This document shows, in pieces, positions 58,801-64,000 of a DNA stretch of 64,000 nucleotides (within the stretch, counting starts at the first letter, position 1; each line of letters opens with the position of its first letter). The DNA is taken from the NCBI GenBank assembly GCA_049969495.1, contig JBMFOT010000006.1, forward strand, positions 6,265 to 70,264, in the 5' to 3' direction. Position numbers and translations under genes: made by a program. Under the pieces are notes generated by a model that had not been told where the DNA came from, made no database searches, and saw only the letters and a program-made list of their open reading frames with translations. The DNA is from HRBIN16 sp049969495. GTDB lineage: Bacteria > Armatimonadota > HRBIN16.

Positions 58801-59670
58801 GCGAAACTCCTCCAACGTCATCAGCGAGACATGGTAGGGGTCGGGGTAGTGGATGTACACGTGTTTGTTCGGCGTGGAGAGGATGACCATACCGTCCGGC
58901 TTGAGCACGCGGGCGATCTCGGCAAAGAAAGCCTCCATTTGCCCCACAGGCACGTGCTCAATCACCTCAAAGCTCACCACTGCGTCGAAAGAACCCCCCT
59001 CAAAAGGCAACCCCTGCCTGTCGCTGATCGGCGCGATACGCACGCGCTGAATCCTCTCATCTGGATAGGTCTGCTCGCCGTAGCGCAGGGGGAAACCGTC
59101 CACATCCGCTGCAACAACCTGCGCTGCCCGCCGGGCAAGTATCTTCGCGCCGTAGCCCGTTCCGCAGCCCAGGTCCAGCACGCGCATCTCCTGTACCCGC
59201 TCGCTGGCAAAGAGGTAACGTTTTGCGCTGTGGATATACAGCTCGTTCCAGGCGAAGCCTGGTGCCACCCTGTTTTCTCCTCCGCCATCCAGTCGGGGCA
59301 CATCCTCCGGTACCGGAAAGTCGGCGTTGAGAATCATTCCGTGTGCGGCTTCCGGGTTTGCGTACACCGCCTGCAGTGCGTTGATCAGGGCATGGGTGAC
59401 CAGCTTCTGCCACGTTCCATCAATATGTTGAAATGGCGTGGGGAAGTTCAGGTGGAGTTCCCCATCATGTACATCGAGAGCGATAAACTGCCACACCATG
59501 CGACGCCTGAGGTGGCGATGATAGAGAAATACATCCGCCGTATACAGCGACTGCCGGTCACGCTCCAGGCGTATCCGTTGCACAACGGCGCCATCAGCAC
59601 CAGCAGAGGTAAACGCTTCAACATCTCGCGCTGTGTACGGGATGAAACCATCCCATTGAGTGATGGGCAT
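55870..59670 (-). CDS. Giant methyltransferase-GT2-GT4 fusion protein
   Basis: 1266 aa. Residues 1-145: unassigned, with alternating strands. About 155-300: class I SAM methyltransferase (MRVLDLGCGTGYGAKILA, FDAVVSFEVIEHV, GMVILSTPNKHVYIHYPDPYH). About 368-600: GT2 domain (VSVIVHTRNEERNIAECLERVKDWAGEIIVMDMESTDRTV, YVDADERVPD). About 690-785: a Rossmann-like segment without a clear SAM motif. About 790-1190: GT4 domain (LLPNCRW, VVPNAVRPERFV, CAARIEPFKNQLMLIWAM, PSWAETPGLTSMEAALAGCAVVVG). Cytoplasmic. It likely assembles a methyl-capped surface glycan together with the next gene. Methyltransferase capping often sets chain length in O-antigen-like polymers; that role here is inference. Confidence 0.88.
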   Translation of the reverse strand: MPITQWDGFIPYTARDVEAFTSAGADGAVVQRIRLERDRQSLYTADVFLYHRHLRRRMVWQFIALDVHDGELHLNFPTPFQHIDGTWQKLVTHALINALQAVYANPEAAHGMILNADFPVPEDVPRLDGGGENRVAPGFAWNELYIHSAKRYLFASERVQEMRVLDLGCGTGYGAKILARRAAQVVAADVDGFPLRYGEQTYPDERIQRVRIAPISDRQGLPFEGGSFDAVVSFEVIEHVPVGQMEAFFAEIARVLKPDGMVILSTPNKHVYIHYPDPYHVSLMTLEEFRRLLESRFHRVQLFGQVRSRQLPHTAMEFDIVEETNDGQEIYVAVCREYAGNARAIVLPPPTVWETSSPEEALAQGRLPVSVIVHTRNEERNIAECLERVKDWAGEIIVMDMESTDRTVEIARRYTDKVYHHPLILDFDLARNASAQHARYEWVLYVDADERVPDALVDALRQMLPELDNEVAAVKLTYKNYFLGKWIRYAGQWYPGYKAPMLLRRGRFEWLGAAHEGVKVFGKIVLFPPDNPDCAIEHHSMPTLEHYMRKLNHYSQSAAQQMLEERAPCSWQTLAAAMGYAFRFYYDETQGYRDGAHGFLLSACAAMSALADQIRYAELRLCEGWAGDDLLPASAEEFLRFAADAAAGRVQVVQKKLSHVLAFSGGETTAPVPPSWWRRLWQRLQREPGGRVVILRVADGEPPGEGWNEASEHEQADALIVFGEGWQDAVHRLRDGGSFFIGVPVFPQNPQHWRTEVEQTFGATAHLIDPENDCSWLFAFGWKGQRVEPVRHRVLMTTHQRALEMLGGGETQLFETLLALREQGVVADVSVSLRLPEEPYDLIHAFSLYHADKVEHLERTDKPLVVSTIFRDNTAFYPVTVGAAVFRQQTTAQVEEALRAWKEGRLRVQGVDPQSLDEPGEMKRVKERVVRRAQILLPNCRWELAALRRYFRLGYKPAQVVPNAVRPERFVQATPDAFARRFGLRDFVLCAARIEPFKNQLMLIWAMRDTGIPLVLAGKVSEPEYGALCRQWAGENVHFVGELSPELLASAYAAARVHAMPSWAETPGLTSMEAALAGCAVVVGNQGAEREYFGDFAYYCNPADVDSVREAVLQAWEERDPAKREAFREYILKHYTWSETARATAEAYEQVLQEQGTILSLPDWNEPQTWQPIVCEYLREHQPGDGALLRLYAGVHNAFNAQEAYELLAQYVVSLGYDPEHCADIEITDCLPENFFGRVVLGGSRFDSVLQTRYGTQCERLREKAA

Positions 59671-59724
59671 GAGTTGCGCTCCTAGTATCCCTTCTTGAAA
59701 TCGTTCCCCACGCCGGTTTGCTGG

Positions 59725-60009
59725 CTAAGCAGCGGTACGTGCAGAGGTACTATCGCGGTAACTCTGCGCCAGCACTCGCCGCGCCCCGGCGATGCTGTAC
59801 ATCTCTTGCTTGAGTAGCCGTTTAATCTCCAGAATCAGCGTCACGTCATCTGCCGAGTAACGGCGTTGCTTGCCGCCGGTGCGCCTGGGTTTGAGAAACT
59901 CGCTGAACTCTTTCTCCCAGTAGCGCAGAGTGTGCACTTCTACTCCGGTGAGCGCGCTGACCGCGCCTATCGACATTGACCCTCCGTTGTACAATGGCGA
60001 CCGTCGCAT
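59725..60009 (-). CDS. Small MerR-type HTH regulator
   Basis: 94 aa from ATG 60009 (GGAGGAG upstream). MerR winged-helix: MSIGAVSALTGVEVHTLRYWEKEFSEFLKPRRTGGKQRRYSADDVTLILEIKRLLKQEMYSIAGARRVL. There is no effector-binding domain, so it belongs to the short MerR class. It is divergent from the SLBB export gene and 54 bp before the giant glycosyltransferases, so it may regulate the glycan locus. Confidence 0.88.
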   Translation of the reverse strand: MRRSPLYNGGSMSIGAVSALTGVEVHTLRYWEKEFSEFLKPRRTGGKQRRYSADDVTLILEIKRLLKQEMYSIAGARRVLAQSYRDSTSARTAA

Positions 60010-60109
60010 CGTTCTCCTCCATGAGAATGATGTTCCCCCGCAATCCTGCGAGGTGTTTCCACCCAGATTATCGGCATGTCCCCTTGCAATCTGTAGTGCT
60101 CTGTGAGGT

Positions 60110-60139
60110 TTTGACGAAACCCGCAGGGTCATGATATAC
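60110..60139 (+). promoter_or_regulatory. Promoter of the multi-SLBB export gene
   Basis: TTGACG (60110-60115), 18-bp spacer, TATACT (60134-60139). Initiation near 60146 leaves a leader of about 36 nt with an AGGAGGG ribosome site. Confidence 0.65.
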
Positions 60140-60181
60140 TGTGAGGGCAAACCTGCTCATCGTTACAGGAGGGAATGCAGC

Positions 60182-63100
60182 GTGCGCAAAATCGCGGTAT
60201 TTCTGGGTCTCTGGTCTCTACTGAGCACACTGTCTCTGGCACAAACCGGGCAACCCACGCAACCGCCTGTCTCAACTACCTTACCGTCTTCCAGCGGTCA
60301 GGCGGGAAATCAAGAGGTAACCCCTGCCTCAACGAACAACACCGCTCCGACAATGTCGTCGGAAGGGCGTCCCAGGCAAACGGCGCCGCTAGAAAAGTTC
60401 GGCTACAGCTACTTTAAGCAAGCACGGCAAGCCATTGACCTGCGAAGGCTCTATTTCCAGATGTTGTTGCAGGGTACCTTGCAAGCTAGTCCGCCACCTA
60501 TCCCGCGTCCTGAGCGGACCGCTTTATCAGAACAGCAAAAAGTCGCAGATCAAACCGAGGTGCAGGAGGCAACCGAAAGCACCTCCGCAAAGGGTTCTAC
60601 ATCACAAGCCACCGCTGCTGGACAAGCAGGCACGACCAATCCGGGCAGCGTGCTTCCACAAACCCACACGGGCACTCGTGAAGGCAGAAACAGCGTGTCT
60701 ACGCAAACTCGCATGGACACACCGGTTACGCCTGCAGAGACGCAAAGCCCGATACTGCCAGGAGACGTGCCGCAGCGCAGCATCTTTGGGCAGCAGATTC
60801 CGGGTTTACCCCAACTCAATATACCATATCAGCCGCAACTGGCACCCAACGTCCCCTTTGTACTACCTCCAGCGGACGCTCTAAGAAACTTCGTGGGGCC
60901 AGATGCCATGCTGTGGATGAACGTGCTAATGCCTGCGCCCGAACGCTATCAGCTGGGGCCGGGCGACCTGCTGACCTTGCGCTACTGGAGCGAAACCATA
61001 GAACCTCGCGAGGTCGCTCTGCGCGTTGACCAGCAAGGAGCAGTGAACCTGCCAATGGGTGGTAGGGTGATCGCTCGTGGTCAAACCCTGCAGCAGATGG
61101 AAGAAACGGTGCGGAAGGCGTTGTCGCGTGTCATCCGCAACGTGCAGGTCACACTGACCCTGAGTGAACTGCGCACAATGACCGTCATCATCGCAGGTGA
61201 GGCATACGCGCCTGGCAGCTACCAGATGCCCGCCGTCGCCACCCTGTTCAACGCCCTCTATGCCTGCGGTGGGCCCAATGACAACGGTTCGCTGAGGCGC
61301 ATCCAGCTGAAACGCGCGGACGGCTCGGTGCGCACGTTTGATTTCTACCGTTTCCTGCTCTATGGCGACGGTAGTCAGGACGTGCCGCTTCAGCCGGGTG
61401 ACGTTATCTTCATTCCTCCTGTAGAGGTGCAGGTAAGCGTATCCGGTGAGGTGCACCGTCCGGCGATATATGAACTGCTACCTGCGGAGAGACTGCGCGA
61501 CGCCATCGGCTTCGCAGGAGGCGTGAAGCCATCCGGCGTGGCGCAGCGGGTGGCAGTGACCTCTGTGCGCCCCGGGGAGGCACGCCAGCTTATCGACGCT
61601 AACCTGCTGGAATCGGGCGAGGCGAACAACCCGCCCCTGTACGACGGCGATAAGGTAGAAGTGTACAGTATTCGCCCCGTCTTCGCCAATATCGTGACTG
61701 TCGACGGCGCGGTGGACCAGCCCGGAAACTATGCGCTGACGCCGGGCATGACAGTTGCCGACCTGGTGGAGCGGGCACGCGGGTTGCTCGAGGATGCCTA
61801 TATTGACCGCGCCGACCTCTTCCGCACAAACCCGGACAACACGCAGACGCTCATCCCGGTACCGCTGGCACAGGCACTGCAGCGTGACCCGAGGGCGAAC
61901 GTCCCCTTGCAACGGCGCGACAGGCTCGTCGTCTACGCGATAAAGGATGTGGAGTGGATGGGCGACCGGCGTGTGGACATTAAAGGTGCGGTGCAGAAAG
62001 AGGGCACTTACTACCGCGCCGACAACATGCATGTGCAGGATTTGCTACTGCAGGCGGGGGGCGTGCTGCCAAACGCCTATATCGAACGTGCATTCCTGCA
62101 GCGGCGCAACCCGGATGGTAGCTACGGTCCTCTGCTCGCCATCGACCTGCGCAAGGCGATGCTCAACGACCCCGAGCACAACGTGCTTCTGCAAGACAGG
62201 GATATGCTGATGGTGTACACCCGCGAGCAGGCGCAGTTTACCCCCGAAAACGTGGTGACTATAGACGGTGCGGTGCAATCGCCGGGCGTGTATCCTCGCG
62301 CCGAGAACATGCGCCTCTCCGACCTGATTCGGCTGGCTGGCGGTCCTCTTCCCGAGGCGGCAACGCGGGTGGAGATAGCCAAAGCACGCAAACCGGCGGG
62401 TACTCCTCCAATAGAAGTGGGGCTGGCAGAAGCGCTGCAGGGGGTGGAATCGCAGAACCCCTTGCTGGAAGATGGGGACGTGGTTACCGTACGAGCACGC
62501 GGCGACTTTCGCCTGAAGCCATTGACTGTCTACCTGCGCGGAGCGGTCAAGGAACCCGGTCCCTACACTCTGCAAGCACCTGTGGAGCGTCTCAGCGACA
62601 TTGTGAATCGGGCAGGTGGTCTGCTGGACACCGCCTATCCACAGGCTGCTCGCCTGATGCGGCGCCCGGACCAGATTATCAGTGAACTGCAAAAAACGCT
62701 GACCGGGCGCATCCTGCAGGTGCTGCAAATCGTCAATGAGGAAGAGTATCGGCGTGCGTTGGCGCAGTCGGATGTGGAGCGTGTGCGCTTTGCTGCCGGT
62801 CTGTCACAGCCCCCTGCCGCTGTGCCTGCAGGTGCATCCGCGCTACTGGGGCAAGCTGCCTCAGCAACGACCTCCGCACCTCCTGCTAAAATCGCTGAAG
62901 CCACCTCGCTGCTGACCCGTGACCTCGTGTCGCGGGCGCGTCCTCTTAAGGAGGAGGATTTGCTTCCCGCAGGTAACGTGCGAATCGACCTGGTGACCGC
63001 GCTGCAGAAGCCGGGCAGCCCAGCAGATGTGGAGGTGCGCGATGGAGACATCATCTACGTGCCCGAGAAACCGACCACGGTAGCGGTGACAGGGGCGGTG

Positions 63101-63394
63101 GTCGTGCCCTCTGCAGTGCTGTACACACCGGGCAAAAACGTAGCGCATTACGTAGAGTATGCCGGTGGGTTCACCTCTGACGCCGCGCGCGACAGGATTC
63201 TGGTCATCCGGGCGACTGGCGAGGTGCTCCCCGCACAGAAGGTGCGCACCGTGGAACTGGGGGATATTATCTTTGTGCCCACCCGCGTGATGGCGGCGCG
63301 GCTACGTGACCGGCAAGCAGAGATTGACGCGGCGATACGCTCTATCACAACGGGTGCGATTGTATTCCGCCTCATCGAGACACTGGTAAAGTGA
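60182..63394 (+). CDS. Polysaccharide biosynthesis/export protein with multiple SLBB domains
   Basis: 1070 aa from GTG 60182, supported by AGGAGGG 8 nt upstream and a signal peptide beginning there (VRKIAVFLGLWSLLSTLSLAQ). Residues 20-230 are low-complexity, Thr/Gln/Pro-rich. About 255-340 is the Wza-type Poly_export domain (YQLGPGDLLTLRYWSETIEPREVALRVDQQGAVNLPMGGRV). Then come at least six SLBB-type repeats (VIIAGEAYAPGSYQMP, VSVSGEVHRPAIYEL, VTIDGAVDQPGNYALTPG and so on), to about 1040. Wza itself has three such domains in about 380 aa, so this is a very long relative. It probably forms a periplasm-spanning or outer-membrane channel that exports the glycan made by the adjacent fused glycosyltransferases. 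Confidence 0.9.
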   Translation: MRKIAVFLGLWSLLSTLSLAQTGQPTQPPVSTTLPSSSGQAGNQEVTPASTNNTAPTMSSEGRPRQTAPLEKFGYSYFKQARQAIDLRRLYFQMLLQGTLQASPPPIPRPERTALSEQQKVADQTEVQEATESTSAKGSTSQATAAGQAGTTNPGSVLPQTHTGTREGRNSVSTQTRMDTPVTPAETQSPILPGDVPQRSIFGQQIPGLPQLNIPYQPQLAPNVPFVLPPADALRNFVGPDAMLWMNVLMPAPERYQLGPGDLLTLRYWSETIEPREVALRVDQQGAVNLPMGGRVIARGQTLQQMEETVRKALSRVIRNVQVTLTLSELRTMTVIIAGEAYAPGSYQMPAVATLFNALYACGGPNDNGSLRRIQLKRADGSVRTFDFYRFLLYGDGSQDVPLQPGDVIFIPPVEVQVSVSGEVHRPAIYELLPAERLRDAIGFAGGVKPSGVAQRVAVTSVRPGEARQLIDANLLESGEANNPPLYDGDKVEVYSIRPVFANIVTVDGAVDQPGNYALTPGMTVADLVERARGLLEDAYIDRADLFRTNPDNTQTLIPVPLAQALQRDPRANVPLQRRDRLVVYAIKDVEWMGDRRVDIKGAVQKEGTYYRADNMHVQDLLLQAGGVLPNAYIERAFLQRRNPDGSYGPLLAIDLRKAMLNDPEHNVLLQDRDMLMVYTREQAQFTPENVVTIDGAVQSPGVYPRAENMRLSDLIRLAGGPLPEAATRVEIAKARKPAGTPPIEVGLAEALQGVESQNPLLEDGDVVTVRARGDFRLKPLTVYLRGAVKEPGPYTLQAPVERLSDIVNRAGGLLDTAYPQAARLMRRPDQIISELQKTLTGRILQVLQIVNEEEYRRALAQSDVERVRFAAGLSQPPAAVPAGASALLGQAASATTSAPPAKIAEATSLLTRDLVSRARPLKEEDLLPAGNVRIDLVTALQKPGSPADVEVRDGDIIYVPEKPTTVAVTGAVVVPSAVLYTPGKNVAHYVEYAGGFTSDAARDRILVIRATGEVLPAQKVRTVELGDIIFVPTRVMAARLRDRQAEIDAAIRSITTGAIVFRLIETLVK

Positions 63395-63414
63395 CGGAAG
63401 CAGGCATCTAACAC

Positions 63415-63446
63415 AAAAGCCCCCTGACCAATCGGTCAGGGGGCTT
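63415..63446 (-). terminator. Terminator of the rRNA operon
   Basis: Perfect 13-bp stem AAGCCCCCTGACC/GGTCAGGGGGCTT with a 4-nt loop. On the reverse strand it ends in CTTTTGTGTT, right after 5S rRNA. It may also serve the SLBB gene on the other strand, though with fewer T residues. Confidence 0.88.
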
Positions 63447-63453
63447 CATTAGC

Positions 63454-63570
63454 TCCTGGCGACGTCCTACTCTCCCAGCGGGTTGCCCCGCCAGTACCAT
63501 CGGCGCTGGAGGGCTTAACGGCCGTGTTCGGGATGGGAACGGGTGTTTCCCCTCCGCCATGGTCACCAGG
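63454..63570 (-). rRNA. rrf: 5S ribosomal RNA
   Basis: About 117 nt. On the reverse strand it begins CCTGGTGACCATGGCGGAGG and ends with GTCGCCAGGA, the complementary helix I ends of 5S rRNA. The internal GGGAACACCCGTTCCCATCC-like loop B/C region is present. Located about 65 nt after the 23S 3' end, as in standard 23S-5S operons. Confidence 0.95.
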
Positions 63571-63635
63571 AAACATCCGGTGTAAGCCACTTGATAGCTG
63601 CACAGGGGTCGGCATCTCGGACAAAGCGCGAATAT

Positions 63636-64000
<365 letters not shown>

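Noticed and set aside
58360..59685. 441-codon ORF antisense to the methyltransferase-GT fusion
   Set aside because: Shadow frame; the minus strand carries complete methyltransferase and GT2 motifs.

Overview
The window looks like a chromosomal segment of a free-living, probably thermophilic, member of the Armatimonadota; Planctomycetota is the main alternative. Three things suggest this. Two intact genes and one decayed gene encode DUF1559 pseudopilins with the H-X9-DG C-terminal motif. There are two SLH-domain outer-membrane porins. Many secreted proteins are of the Gfo/Idh, ThuA/DUF1080 and dockerin types typical of these phyla. The assignment is inference from gene content; the partial 23S rRNA at the right edge would settle it. 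GC content is moderately high.

Layout. 1-5.9 kb: a partial HNH-repeat protein, a PAS/ATPase/receiver protein that has lost its histidine-phosphotransfer domain, an SRPBCC protein, a lytic transglycosylase, a YfhO-like membrane protein and a TPR protein. 6-14.3 kb (minus strand): one tightly packed run with a branched-chain amino acid ABC transporter (livK-H-M-G-F), an LmeA-like lipid-binding protein and the glycine cleavage genes gcvT-H-PA, nearly all overlapping or abutting. 14.3-18.4 kb: tandem SLH porins, with a terminator and a strong promoter. 18.8-28.2 kb: ftcD, a GAF/GGDEF cyclase, a nicotinamidase-type hydrolase, a GH57 glucan enzyme, selA, an HD-GYP-like protein, a GT4 glycosyltransferase and a polysaccharide deacetylase. 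28.3-35.7 kb is the accessory part: a LacI regulator, two DUF1559 pseudopilins with small membrane proteins, a Tat-exported oxidoreductase, a hicAB module bracketed by perfect 51-bp repeats, and a dockerin protein.

35.9-47.5 kb holds housekeeping genes: coaBC, gmk, a ThuA/DUF1080 protein, an M48 protease, pabB-pabC, lexA and the pdhA-B-C dehydrogenase genes, with two gene remnants between gmk and the ThuA gene. 47.9-52.5 kb: a UroD-type methyltransferase, a frameshifted DUF1559 pseudogene, comEA, a 48-codon secreted-peptide ORF, queG and a HEPN/MNT toxin-antitoxin pair. 52.5-63.4 kb: a surface-glycan locus with two giant fused glycosyltransferases (1119 and 1266 aa), a small MerR regulator and a 1070-aa multi-SLBB export protein. 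The right edge carries a terminator, 5S rRNA and the 3' part of 23S rRNA, all minus strand.

No tRNA, CRISPR array, transposase or prophage was recognised. The most unusual points are the paired small proteins sharing a PMLPKSQR motif behind a pseudopilin, the repeat-bracketed hicAB, the kinase that kept its sensor, ATP lid and receiver but lost the phospho-histidine, and a recurring family of C-rich palindromic repeats, one copy of which lies inside a coding sequence.
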